A DNA stretch of 64,000 nt, taken from contig BSDZ01000086.1 in NCBI GenBank assembly GCA_030268105.1, positions 620,001-684,000 on the forward strand. The letters run 5' to 3'. Each line of letters begins with the position of its first letter. Positions within the stretch are counted from its first letter, which is position 1. Shown here in pieces: positions 19,868-32,066 of the stretch. A program made the translations under genes and the position numbers. The DNA comes from Volvox africanus (Eukaryota; Chlorophyta; Chlorophyceae; Chlamydomonadales; Volvocaceae). The notes beneath the pieces are model-generated. The model did not search any database and was not told the DNA's origin. It saw nothing but the letters and a program-made list of their open reading frames with translations.

Positions 19868-21096
19868 CTGACTTGTATGTTGCAAAGCCTCAGGACTGTT
19901 ACGACCCGTCATGCAAAGGCTTCAGTCTAAAAGTTCTCTCGCCTCCTTGCCTCCTCCCAAGGGAATTAAATGCTCTTGTTGCTTATGAAGCTGAAATGAC
20001 CTCTGTACGTTAACAGCGTCTCCTCACTTAGGGGGTTACCCTCAAAAACTAGGAGTCTTCCTAATATCCAGGCATTTCACCAATACGCCTGGTCGCTTCA
20101 TGTTACAGTTCTTATTTAGACCATCTTTATGTAACATCTCGAACACGACATCAACTTCAGTTTATTTCTATTTATTTCTTCTTAGATGCTACAACATGTT
20201 CTTTCTAATTGCACCTCCTCGTGCGTGATGGTTGACCGAAGTATGTGCAGCGAAGCTGCCTAGTAAACCATATTGATATATTTGGGTTATCTATCGTTTG
20301 GTGTTAACTATAGTTGTGGGTGTGCTTGCGGTAGGATTACGAGTGAGTTCGTAGTCGGACCGAAATTACTTCTGTGGCCACTATAAATGCCTATCGCGTG
20401 ATCTATGGCTTATCCTTTTATGTCACAATAACTGGATCACATATGGCCCTGTAAAGCTTACGAATATCGCTAATGTTGGGTTCCAGTGCGCGCGCCAACA
20501 TCTTCTAACACCTATTCAGTATAAAATCACGTCCCCCCTAGCAGGGAGATAGACGTCTGCATGCAGCTATGCACATTTCAATTATTACATCCTGCTTCTG
20601 ACTTGATCAGATATCATTTTTTTACCTATGGCACAATTCCGGTTTGATTTCCCCTGTCGCCTGTCCGCGTCCCGCATCCCCCGCCCGTGCTGCGCCCCCG
20701 TCCCCAGTTCACGCCGCGGCGCGCCACGCACGCAATTTGTTGAGATAAAGCAATAAATCAGCGCATTATAAATATGAATTTAAAAGCTGTTTTGATATTT
20801 ATATCATCTCAATATCCAAGAGCCAAAGGTTTTACTGCGGGCTGGGACAATCCTTACATAATCTTTACAATCATTACTGTTATTTCTTTGGTATACACAA
20901 CTTCTTGACTCACAATTTATTTATGCTTTCATGGAAGAAATGTGCAGATGACTCTAAACTTTTATGAAATTTTACATAGATATACTTGAACTACTACGTC
21001 GCCTGGCTACTGAAGGAGGAGATTGAAGAGAAGTTGAACGACGAGAGAGCGCTTCTTTTTCCCTATTTTCTTCTATTGTTACTCTCATACCTTTAG

Positions 21097-21288
21097 CTAC
21101 CTCGATTGGAGTTTTTCCTTTCCTACTCCGAGTACCACTTTGTCAAATCTCGCAGGATTTTCTTTTCTGATTGCCAGTAAATTTTCTCTAGTGATGGCAC
21201 TGGCTTTAAACTTAGTTGCTTTAGCTTTTTCAACAGCTAGGATAAATAATCTTCCTTCAAATTCGGTATTAGTTGGATGTAAAGTCAT
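21097..21288 (-). CDS. Short Lys/Glu-rich ORF of unknown origin
   Basis: A 63-codon minus-strand frame in AT-rich DNA has an ordinary protein-like composition, with stretches such as FILAVEKAKATKFKA and LLAIRKENPARFDKVV. No family was recognised and no splice partners were found. It may be a remnant of a transposon or of an organelle-derived insertion; no evidence decides between these. Confidence 0.2.
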   Translation of the reverse strand: MTLHPTNTEFEGRLFILAVEKAKATKFKASAITRENLLAIRKENPARFDKVVLGVGKEKLQSR

Positions 21289-21404
21289 AAGAGCAGACCG
21301 AATTGTGCTAACGGAGACTGTGAAACTTGTTTATGCTCATTTCATTTTATCCAGGCCGTGGGATTTGGGATTGAATAGGCAGCGTTGAAGTACATTTTGT
21401 CAGT

Positions 21405-21590
21405 TAATAAGATTTGCTTTATCATTTGTTCTTGTCATACGGCGGGAAGATGGTCGCCAAAGGAAATGGTTGATTTGAGGTCAGATGCCTCAGATTGAAT
21501 AAATGTGAAACATGACATTTTTTTGGAAGCAATTATGGCTGGAGAAGCGTTAATAGCACCTTGACCGTTCCAAACCTGTTTGTGCTAAAA
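21405..21590 (+). repeat. Dispersed repeat R2, copy 2
   Basis: It shares the ordered blocks GATTTGCTTTAT, GTTCTTGTC, GGCGGGAAGATGGTCG and TATGGCTGGAGA with the inverse of 8890-9110. It ends directly at the TTTAGA microsatellite. Confidence 0.6.
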
Positions 21591-21697
21591 TAGATTTAGA
21601 TTTAGATTTAGATTTAGATTTAGATTTAGATTTAGATTTAGATTTAGATTTAGATTTAGATTTAGATTTAGATTTAGATTTAGATTTAGATTTAGGT
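21590..21697. repeat. (TTTAGA)n microsatellite, about 17 units
   Basis: Perfect hexanucleotide units run for over 100 bp. The unit resembles but is not the TTTTAGGG telomere unit. The alternating Asn-Leu reading on the minus strand is an artefact of the repeat. Confidence 0.95.
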
Positions 21698-22157
21698 TTG
21701 TTCCTTGCACACAGGCACAGACATGGGCAATCCTACAGGGCAAGGTTGCCTGAGGCGCTTCGCGCTGGGGCCCCGCCAAAAAAATTATCTGCCCAAGGAT
21801 AATATTTCGTCTACTTATTGTACTGCGCGGCGCAAATCTCTTTTGAGCACCGGTCCATCTTTCTTTGCATCTTTGCACAACGTTCGATACCGCACGGACC
21901 CTGTGGCCCTAATAGCATCCTTTGTAGTATCCTGATTTGGTTATGTATTTACACGTGGTGACATCCGAGATGACCTGCCAGTTATCTCTCCGGATATCTT
22001 CCAATAATACCCCTGCTACCCCTACCCCTACCCGTGCTAACCCTGCTAATAATGCACCGGAGGGTCCAAATAATGGTAAGCGCCTGCCATTTTTCCCGGC
22101 TTTAAGGGAGCCCTGACTTATCCACATAGTAATAAACTGACAGAATTGGTAGCAGGA

Positions 22158-22290
22158 GTGCTAGTAGATGATATGAACCCTGGGGTGTCTACATCTACGG
22201 GTAGTATCCGGGATGGACCTTGTCTATCTGGGCATCTTCCGATCGGGCCTTTGCCTACATAAGTAGGCGGATACAACAGAGATACATGTT
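22158..22290 (-). repeat. Gypsy-derived repeat fragment, copy 3
   Basis: The reverse complement matches 8262-8385 most closely, including AGACAAGGTCCAT and TACTACCCGTAGATGTAGAC, and the shorter copy at 18283-18392. It is non-coding. Confidence 0.6.
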
Positions 22291-23402
22291 ATATACCCTG
22301 TAACACGTGTAATTTCAAGTGAGTGCGTACATACATACGAGACACAGCCCAGTCATAAGCTGAGCAGGGCCGGTTGTCAGCAGGTGGTTCAAATGAATGC
22401 GTGAAGCAAGCCAGGACGTCTCAGGACGTCCCTGCATGCCCTTATCCGCACATGCATGGATAAGGGCTGCAGGGGGTATCCTGCCACAATGAATCGTGAA
22501 TCGCTAGCCAGGGGTTGTCACACGGGTGCGCCCATCACATAAACTTGCTTGAATCCATGCACCCAGCCACCAGCCCCTTGACACTTGCCTGCCAGAGTGG
22601 ATGACTGTAGTCTCGCCTCATGAATCCTGCCTCTCATCCAATCCCAGTCACGATAGCCGTAAACAGCCGCACCTATCATGTCGTCCAAAACCCTATCTTT
22701 GCAGCCCCCACTCAATCAAGCCCGCACCATGCAACACCATACGTCGTACGCCTTAGGGTTCGCCATGCATACGATAGGTACAGCGTTCTGATACTAAAAA
22801 GTAAGTGTCTGCCTAAAAACAAAACTCCGCATGTTCCCTGTGGTGGCACGGTCCTGACAATGCTCCCCTCACGCACTTCATCAAACTGCCCTCTCCAATT
22901 CCTGCAGTTAATAAAAACCCACGTACCTACATCCACATGAGTGCCCCGCAGCTTCACTGTGCCGACCTATATGTGCCTGTGCAGCACAGAGGCCCCCGCC
23001 CCATCTGCCTGCTGCTGAGTGACGGCGCCTTTCTGTCGCCTTTCTCATCAGTCCGTGTCGCCCATCCGGCCAAGTCATGAATGCCTGCCTCAAAGCTATC
23101 AAATGTCCAGCTAACTCTCGCTAGACCGCTTTGCACCAGGTATGCATTCGCGCTTCTGGAAGCTCCATACACAACAAAGACAGCCAGCAGTCGCACCTTC
23201 CTTCCATGCCTTAATTTGCGTTGTCAAGAGCCCAGGCCTAGGAACCTGGCCCCGGTACTACCGTGAATATCTACGCAACCCCTGACAAGCGGTTCATGTC
23301 CAAGTTTCGAACCTTCCCAAGTCTGGGCTGCAGATCCATTTCTCAGGGCACCGTGCCCAGGGCGTTGGCTACCTTTGGAATCATCACCCTCAAGTCAAGC
23401 TC

Positions 23403-26400
23403 CTACTTACACCGCTGCAGCAACACCTGGTAAACGTGCACCACGTGGGCGGTAGCGGACGCCCATGACTGTGGGTAGCGCCGCGCCGAATGCAGACTCA
23501 ATGGTGTCACGCCGCCGCGTGCAGCTGCCTCATCCTCCTCCCCGCCCGTCTGCAGAAGCTCCTCATCTTCCTTGGGCGGCAGCTGGTGGCCGGGAAGCAG
23601 TGCGGCTCGCAGCAGCGCGGTAGGTTTGATTGTCTGATGCCGGTGGGGGTGGGTGAGTGGGTGGGTGGAGTGGATGGGAGCGCAGGCAGGAGATATTACA
23701 TGACATAGCCATCTGGGACGCCGGGGCATCTAGCAACATGAACTGAAATCGGACAAGCCTAACAAATACGAAATATCATATGCAGCCGGATCTTGATAAG
23801 GCGATACCAGTATTGTTCCGGAATGCCTACACATCAGCTCAACTTGCACAGCTCAGCAGCCCGTTTCTGATCCGCGCGTCTCCATTACATCCCGCTGCGC
23901 AGAATTTACACTGTTCATACACTGTCCAACAACGTAAATCCATGCCGTACCTGGACCTCCAGCAGGGATTCCAAGGCTGCCTCGGCCGCATCGGGCCGCA
24001 CCCGCGGCCCACGGGTCAGAAGCTCCAGGGGGTCGTCGGGACCGGTGGTCTGAGAAAAATAGGATCATGGGAGTGAGGGTGCAGTTTTCCGTATTTAATG
24101 AGTTGGGGTTGCTGACTCAACGAGCGAGGCAATTTCACTGCGTTTCACTTGAAGTCGCACCCTGCAAACTGACAACGTTCTCAAGACAACCGCGCCAGCC
24201 AGCCACCCTCACCTGCCGATACAGCTGCCGTAGCATAGCGGACATCCCCCGCTCGCCATATACCACCTGAAGCAGTGCTTCCTGCGCCGACGATATCGCC
24301 GGTACAGCGGTTGAGATATACTGCTGTACGGGTACTTCAAGACCTACCAGACCCTCGCCCAACGGGCCGCTGACCAGTGACCGTCGATGTCCATTGGCTG
24401 GGGGGCCACTGCCGCCTCCAGATGCGGCTTTCTCCGTTGAAAGCTGGGATTGCGCATCGGCGAGATCGGACAGCAGCTGGGTATGCAGCGGGGTGAGCTG
24501 GTTGAGGGGGGCGGTGGCGGCGAGCGAAGCGCTGTGCGTAGGCGGGGATTTGGGTCGACAGAAGGGATTCGGGCGTTAGGAGGAAATGATCACCACCAGG
24601 TTGAGGTAGAGCTGAAGGACTGTCAGTCGTAATTGGGTAACCAAATGAAGCATTGCATCCTGTGAGCGGCTAGGGCAAAATGCAGCGTGCTGTGGAAATA
24701 AAAGTAAAAGCCCGAGCCTTAACAAACGCCCCCAATGGCCCTCCTCATCTTGCTCCTCCTTCCTCCGCACCCTCCCTTTCCGCTGCTTACCGTAGCAGCT
24801 GCAAGTCTACACGGCCCAGTCGTTTCAGATCCAAGCCGTCAAGCAAGCGAAATAAAGACTCCTGCGCGGCAAGACCAAGCAACGAGAGCGTGCAGGGCCC
24901 GGGCCCGTAGCGTTTGGTACAGCGCACGATGTCCATCATGTGCTCCTTGTGCACAACGATGCTGATGATGAAGTGTACCGGTAAGCGGCACCATTAAGCG
25001 GCCGTAAGCTGCTGCTGCAGCTACTTAGCGCGTTGGCTCTGAAGCTTCGGTGCTGCGGTAGCTGCGTAGGGAACCTGCAAGTAGGTTCTGTACAATCTGT
25101 AGCTGCTTGGCCCAAGTTGCAACGCCTAGACCCCACAACCACGTTCGGCTGTTCCTCGTTTGGCTGATGTTTCCTGGCGTTTGACGTTTCACAATCACGG
25201 ATTCTGGGATCCCAATCTGGCCCTGCTGCCCCATACCATCCCATACCTCCCTTTCCCCCCGTATGTTTACTACGTTTAGGTAAGGCCCAGCTCTCACCCT
25301 GAGCTCTCCCTCGGTGCGTTCCCGTCGCAGCAGTCGCTGTACGTCGATGTCCCTTGCTGCCATCTCCTCCGGGGACAGCAGCCCTTTGCCGTTCCTGACT
25401 GCGGACCACAGAACATGCAAGCCACGACCACTCACAGTCCTGCACCCCAACACGCAAATGACCGAAACTGCACACCTTGCGGAGAGATGCGGAGAGATGC
25501 AGGACGAAGGGATATTGAGGCGTCGTAACAAAGCAATCGTTCCGTCGGCATTGTCGTCCCCAGATTTTTCAGGTGGGACTGATGAAAGGAGGTGTATTGA
25601 AAGGGAGAACGCTCCTGTGCACTGCCGGTTCACGCCGGGTAGCTAGCGACCCGCAGCGATCCCGAGGACAGTTCCCTCACATTCTACATCCCGAGTAGCA
25701 GCCGCTGTTGTGGCAGCGTAGCAGCGGTAGCGACATGCTTTCTGACATTGCACGCGAAGCCGCGTCCTCCCATTCCTCACACACTCACCCCGCGGTGTGA
25801 CAGCGCCCGCCCACGGGGCCAACGCTGAGTCGATGCTGCTGCCCGCGTCGCTGTGCACCTTGGACGTGGCCACCTTCAGCGACAAAGACATCCCCGGACC
25901 CGCGCGAGGTGGCAGCCCCCATGTAAAGGACGCCACACTTTCCGCGCCGTCGCCGCTGAGGCTGGCGCCGCCACCGCCAGATACCGACATGCTAGCCGTG
26001 CAATCCACGAGCCGTACTTTTGCGCCCGTCTCGTCTTCACCCTCTACCAGCCGTGGGCTCCCTGGAACTCGGCTCCGGCCGCTGATGCTGCGCGCCAGCA
26101 TCTCTAACGGGGCCGCGGACGGTTTCCGCACCGCACCGCCACCACCACCGGCAGAGGGTATGCTGGCGGTTGGCGAGCCGAGGATGTTAATGGATGCGGC
26201 TTCGGATCCGGCGGAGAAGCTTTCGCGGTAGTCCGCGTTGCCGCTGGCAGCAGCCGCAGCCGCAGCAGCAGCCGCAGCCACCTTGCGGGCGGCGGCATTG
26301 CGCGCAGCTGTCTTCTCCGCGTTAGGAGTGGCGCGGGGTGTCTCAAGCGGCCATTCCAGGTCGATGGCATCCTAGAGGTACACGGAAGGCGTGGATATGG

Positions 26401-29400
26401 ATGTGGATATGGATGTGCTCCAAAGCGGTGTGGACTTTCACATAGATAGCGGTGGGACAGTGCATTGGTCATGTTGCGCGATAGCTGCTGAGCACCTCGC
26501 CCCTCCCATGTCCGTGTTTCGAGTGGAAGGCGTCTCTCTTACCCTTACCCTTACCCTTACCCTTACCCTGAGCGCAGCGGCGGATTCTGAGGGTGTCCAG
26601 GCTGCCAGATCCTAACAGCGGAGAAAGACCACGGCAAGCGGACAGCTGGTGTTTGTGTAGTGAGAGATTCAACGGGTATGAATACGACAAAGAGTATGGA
26701 CACACGAGCGTGGAACGGGTATATGTGGAACGGCCTTGACATATTACGATAACTTATACTGAACATTTGTAACAAGCAGCCCCCTTTGCCGCCCTGCGGT
26801 CGATATTGCCAGTCAACACCATCTGCAGCTCCGCATCCAATAAAGGCGTGTGAATGTTAAGAACATTTAATATATCAACCTACGTCGACATCTAATAACC
26901 CCCTTCTCCATCAATCGGGAATCATAATATCCATGGTTGGCGAACCTCACAGCAGTTCTCATCGTTTGCGCCATTAACACTAAATAAGAGCTGACGACTT
27001 GGTGGCTGAATGGCACCCATTTTACCCTTCATGTTATAAAATTTCGGCGGTCAATGGTGTTACCCTTTTAATTCTAACATACGTCCCTGCCCCTACATGT
27101 TCCCCAGCTGTCCGTTACAAATGCCTTTCAGCGCCGTCCCGTCGCCCCCTCTTCGAGAACTCAACTCACCTGCTGCGCCATGGCCAGCCTCCATACATCC
27201 TCCAGCAGCCGTTCTGCCTCACGGGCATTCAACCGCCCATCCGCGTCATCATCGTAGTCATCCAGCAAGTCCTTGAGCTGCAGTTGTCATGCACGAGAAC
27301 CCCGAAAGCAATATGCGTGAGACCAACAATCAAGAGCCTCTGGATATTAATATCTCGGCTGCTTGCCGAGATGTTCGGGGACTTTTTCGTGAGCACCTCG
27401 GGCTCTGGAGGCACAGCAGGCACCATGCGCCCTTTCCCAACCTTCTTCCTCCCCGTTTTCCCACGCGCACGCCGATGTGCGCGCGCGCGCGCACACACAC
27501 ACACACACACAAACTGGGCCTCAAATTCTTCCCACTTCTCGCACTGCCACTGTCTATTTCAACGCACCCAGCCTCCCTCCTTACCCCATGCCGCAACCTG
27601 GCACGGCGATCAAAGTCTGTTTTCACCGAGCACCACTCCGCGCCGCACCCCCACACGTACCCTCTCTGGACCAAGCCTCAGTCCACACGCCTGCACCAGC
27701 CGATCCAGCTCCGCCAGGTTCAGGTCGCCGCTGTGGTCCTGGAGTGAGGGTGAGGAAAAGAGCGTGACCGCCCCAAGATACGTATTGTAAGGGGCTGTGG
27801 AAGGTAACCCAATCGATTCTCTTTGTATGATACACCACGAGTCGCGATCCACTAAGCAGCTGGAAGTTGGGCAAGGTTGGGCACATAATCCGTTCCCCAG
27901 TACCCTGTATTTGAAGCATCCTCCTACACTTTGTCTCAGGAGGTGGCGGTGAGGACTCCCGCCACCTCCTGCGGGTGGTGGTGGGAGTCCTCACCACCCA
28001 CCTCCCGCAAGGGGGGAGGCACCCAACTAAACAGGTGCCACAAGAGGTGGCACCGGCACCGGCACCGGCCGGCACCGTCCTGTAACGAACCGTAACCAAT
28101 CGACAGCAGGTGTATGCCAGGGTGTATGCCAGGTGCATGGCGCACAAGCGGGGTTCAGCTGCCGACCACGCGGCAGGGCCTCACCTGGTCGTAGTAGGTA
28201 AAGATGTCCGCCAGCAGCGCCGCGCGCTGGGGCAGTGGCATTACGGCAGCCTCGGGGGGCAGCGGCGACGCGGGGCAATCAGGCAGGGGCAACAGCGCCC
28301 TCCACGGGGGCAGCGGGACGGATCGCCGCTTGGAGCTGCGAGTGGGTTTCATAGAGGTGGAAATAGAGTGACGGTCAGGTTCCATCCATCCAAAGCGGCC
28401 CCATCCATCGGCACCCAACAGCACCTAAAGTTGGATCTTCCTAAACGTGCGACTCGGGTGACCCTTTCACTGGTTTCTTCGCTAGCCGCAGCGCATACCG
28501 TATCACTCGCACAACCTGAGACACCCAACAGGCGCATCCAACCTGATGATCATCCCCGTGATTCCGGGGCCTACCTCTCCAGCGCTTGCCGTATGACGGC
28601 GACCGCCTTGTCCGCCGCCACCCCGCACGCAGCTTGCAGGTCAGTATCGTCCGCGACCACGAGCAACGGTCCGTCCACAGCCAAGGCCAGGAAACCGCCC
28701 ACCCAACGGGCCAGAGACCGGCCAAGACTGTTCAGCCACACCATCGTGTCGTACGTCGTCCAATCCTCCACCGCACGAAGTGAGTATGCCGACGGTAGCA
28801 TGTGCGCGGCGGTGGCGGCGGCGCCGGGCGCTACAGCCGCATTGGCCGGCGACGCTAGTATCTGCGTCGCCAGGCTGCTACTGCTGCCACCAGCGCCCGC
28901 CAATGTCGCTCCCAGCGTCAGAGACGACATTGATGCCAGCGTCGCTGCCAAGGTCGCGTTACTGGAGGCGCCGCCGGTGAACGACAATGACGCTAGTAGA
29001 AGCTGCTCAGGCTGCTGGTGTATGTGGGCGGGATGCAGGTACACGGGCGGCGGTTCAGGCAATAGCCGCAGCCCCGCTGCCGCCAGGGCGCCGTTGCGAG
29101 AGGCCTCCTGGAGCACGGAGGCGACAGCAGCGCGAACCGCCTGCAGTGCAAGTTTAAGGCAGGCGACTTGCGAAGTCAGTTTAAGAGCGGGACAAGCCTA
29201 TCAAGATTATCACCGGAACTGTTAGTTGGTTCTGGAGCGTGAGTGACGGGTGAGACAGCGGCGGCAACCTTCACACACATTCTCCCTCATCAACAGTGTC
29301 AGCAAATATTTGTGAGCCTAATCGTCGCTGCGACACCGTAGGAGGCACCAGATCGATGAGCAAGTTTTCGCACACGTTTACCCAGCGGGGAAATACCTGC

Positions 29401-32066
29401 GCCAGCGCAGTACCCGCTGCTGCTCCCTCCGGTGGCGGGTCCTTCGGCAGCGGCACCGTCATGTCAATGACGTTGACCGGGTATGACTGTACAGGGTATC
29501 CAGGAACCGGGTCCGGCAGAATCAGCGGATCTGGCGGGTACGGGTCGGGCGCCGCAGCCGCTGCTGTTGCCGCCGCGGCCGCCGCGGCCGCCTTGCGGCC
29601 CATGCCCGCAACGGCCTTGGCAGCAGCGGCACCGACAGATAATGGCGGCGGGACGTGAAGCCTGATAAATAGAACAGCAGATAGTGGCGCTCCCGGCCAA
29701 GTTCCCGGCGGCGCCGTAAGTCGTGCCGTCAGGATCCGCCGTTCCAGAGCCCACTGCGGACTATTCAGCAAGGCTGGAGACAGCACAACAATGGCCATCC
29801 GGCATCGTTCCAGCGCCTCCGCCCTAGCCGGGATTAAAGAAGGACCGAAGGGCCGCGACAAGTCAGCCAAGTATGGGTTATCAACCACTCAGTTGGATAG
29901 GGCGTCTCCTAAAGTTCTATTGTCCAGAAGCTCACGCAGCAAAAGGGACTAATCCGACGACTGAACCGTGGTAGATAGCTTGGGGATGGTTCCTCCTAGC
30001 CATCGTACACAATATTGGAGGAGGCATCGTTTTACCTTGCTAATGGTGGATCCTGCATGCTCACACGACTCTGACCCATCTCGCACCACACCGCCTCGCC
30101 AGTGGAAAAAGCGCTGGCACCGTCCCCAGTTATTGGAGCCGCCGCACTAGCCACCGCTGTCATGAGGGTGGTGGCCAGGGCCCGGTTGAAGAGGCGCTCC
30201 ACAAATGTTGGGCCGCCCTCCCGGGCAGTGATGAGGGCCAGCAGTCGTGGAGGAGTGAAGTGGGGTAAACGAAGCGCCTACGAGGGGCCGCGGGGTAGGG
30301 CCTACGTTGGGGCAGGAAAACAGCTAACGGGAACCCGGTCACAGGAACGAACCCGGCCACAGGTGTTGCACGCTGGCAAGGGCTACCGGGTAGGACACGG
30401 GGCGTCATTAGCGTGATAACTCACATTTCGGCAGTATACTCGCAGACCACATACATGCGAGCATGTCGCTATCGACGGAGGCGACCCAGTATGAAAGGAG
30501 GGGGCTCAGCGCAGTTTATCACTCCCGCGCAGCTACGGGCCAATCCACCCTAGTCCCAGCAGCACCAAATAAAACCCCTAATACCCTTCGCTATGCGCCC
30601 GCACCTCGTATTCCAAATTGGCTGTCAGACGCTGTTGCCGGAGCACCGACAGCTGCTGCTGCACGGAGCGACTGAGGAAAGGGACGGCCAGGGCTTAGCG
30701 CAATGAGTCGTCAAATAATTTCAAAGTTAGCTACGTATACCGACACGCTTACGGGCCTGAAAGCCCAGGCGGATTCGATGGAGATAAGCCGCGGCTCACC
30801 ACCGCCTCAAACCGCCCTTGCCATAGGGTCAACGCGGCTTAACGCCCACCGCCTTACCTAAACGCCTGCTGCTCACGGACCATGGCCTGAAGGTGGAAGG
30901 AAGGAACACCAACAAGGGACGCACAAAACGCGAGGAAGGAACTTGAAGACTAGATGTTGGGGCTGGTGGCGGCATGACCCGGGCCATTTGCAGGCACTTC
31001 ATTTTGACCTTTACCTAAAGAGAAAGCCCAGCTGCTACAGACATTTCGGAAGCACGTGGGCCGAATTAAATGGATTTGGCAAAGGATGTGACGGGCTGCT
31101 CACAAGCCATCAACCCAGACGAATTGGATCCCTTGGCCGAATGAGCATTCATTTGGGTTTCACGGCTTTCTGACCATAATCTCCACAGACCTGAAGGGTC
31201 CGCTCGAAGGCTGCTTTCGCTTCCGCCTCCTCTGTCGCTCGGGTCGCAGCATCGATGACCGCCTGCTTAGCCCCATGGTACCGCCTGTGTGCCCATCATC
31301 ATGCAGTGCAGGGGTCCGGGAAACGTGAACAGCTTGTACCTCACCCTCTGTAAGGCGGCGTTCGGGCATGGTTTGCTAGATGTACTGTTCGGTACGCGCT
31401 GGACGGTGCATGCCACGGAGAAGGTACTAGCCTGCCATGTGACTCGTTGGGGACGAGTTAGGGATCCAGGGATGCGCCAATCTATCAGAGCGAACGACAC
31501 AGGAAGACGATGCACAAGGACCAATGCTTTGTATGATCAATGTGCTATACTCGAGATGGAAATGCAGGCCAGGATAACCAGTTGTGCGTATTCAGGGCAC
31601 CGAGTACGGGATTTGTCTGTGCTTCCCCGTCGCGTTCTCTTGCTCCCCGTTACAGATCTGAGCTCTCCCTTGTCTCAATATGAGACGCGCGGTGCCCAAG
31701 GCACGCACACTGGAAGCGAATTCCCACCCACATCCGTGTCCAAGGGACCACAAAGCCGCAACTGCATTCTGACGCTGAACCTTTGCTGTAGTAAATAAAG
31801 ATCACATGCATTATGGAAATACCTTAAGACGTTCGTGAAGGTCATGGAACGCCTTAAAACGCCATCCGCGACGTTAACCATGTGGCATCTCACCGGTTCT
31901 CTTACCTGTGCAGATCCTCCTTTTGTTGTTGAAACCATTCCTCTGCGTTTGCAGCTCTGCCTTTCCTCCAATCAACTGGAATAGGTTCTGGCCAGCGACT
32001 TGGTGATTGTTCCGTGCCCTGCTCCGCGGCCTGCAACGAGTCCGCTACTTCAATTTCCTCGCTCAT
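23403..32066 (-). CDS. EF-hand protein with a TIR-like segment, 16 exons, about 1,119 aa
   Basis: Exons in order: 32066-31906, 31284-31191, 30886-30858, 30671-30605, 30277-30067, 29887-29397, 29140-28575, 28335-28185, 27738-27661, 27277-27170, 26371-25789, 25398-25298, 24861-24791, 24531-24213, 24049-23951, 23633-23403. All junctions are GT-AG and all phases fit. Start ATG 32066 (MSEEIEVADS). Residues 30-190 are helical and charged. Residues 200-290 resemble a TIR domain (AIVVLSPALLNSPQW, then AVLFIRLHVPPP). Two canonical EF-hand loops lie 36 residues apart: DQDHSGDLNLAE (about 589-600, split by an intron) and DDDADGRLNARE (about 625-636), so calcium binding is likely. Two degenerate loops follow near 847 and 891. 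The family is not recognised. The stop codon overlaps a strong GTAAGT donor, so further exons are possible. EF-hands firm; TIR tentative. Confidence 0.7.
26535..26574. repeat. (TTACCC)n microsatellite in an intron
   Basis: Six or so TTACCC units lie in the intron between exons 10 and 11 of the EF-hand gene. The unit read as GGGTAA is not the TTTTAGGG telomere repeat. Confidence 0.85.
27478..27512. repeat. (GC)n(AC)n dinucleotide tract in an intron
   Basis: A GCGCGC run passes into ACACACAC within the intron between EF-hand-gene exons 9 and 10. Such tracts favour Z-DNA. Confidence 0.8.
27938..28008. repeat. Double hairpin in the intron between EF-hand exons 8 and 9
   Basis: AGGAGGTGGCGG (27938-27949) and CCGCCACCTCCT (27959-27970) form a perfect 12-bp stem with a 9-nt loop. 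A second G/C-rich palindrome follows at 27971-28008 and is itself complementary to the first. The pair lies in the intron that interrupts the first EF-hand loop. Confidence 0.75.

Larger units (their letters stand above)
19235..23402. other. Repeat-rich intergenic region without supported genes
   Basis: It contains a telomere-type repeat, a foldback element, a long TTTAGA array, R2 copy 2 and a gypsy fragment, all listed separately. Between 19.9 and 21.1 kb and between 22.3 and 23.4 kb nothing further was recognised. The minus ORF at 21097-21288 is Lys/Glu-rich and could be a fragment of an unknown gene. Confidence 0.5.

Noticed and set aside
21590..21697. TTTAGA array as an interstitial telomere
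   Set aside because: The unit lacks the GGG run of any known green-algal telomere repeat, so it is treated as a plain microsatellite.
26535..26574. TTACCC array as a telomere repeat
   Set aside because: Read as GGGTAA it differs from TTTTAGGG, TTTAGGG and TTAGGG, and it is short and intronic.
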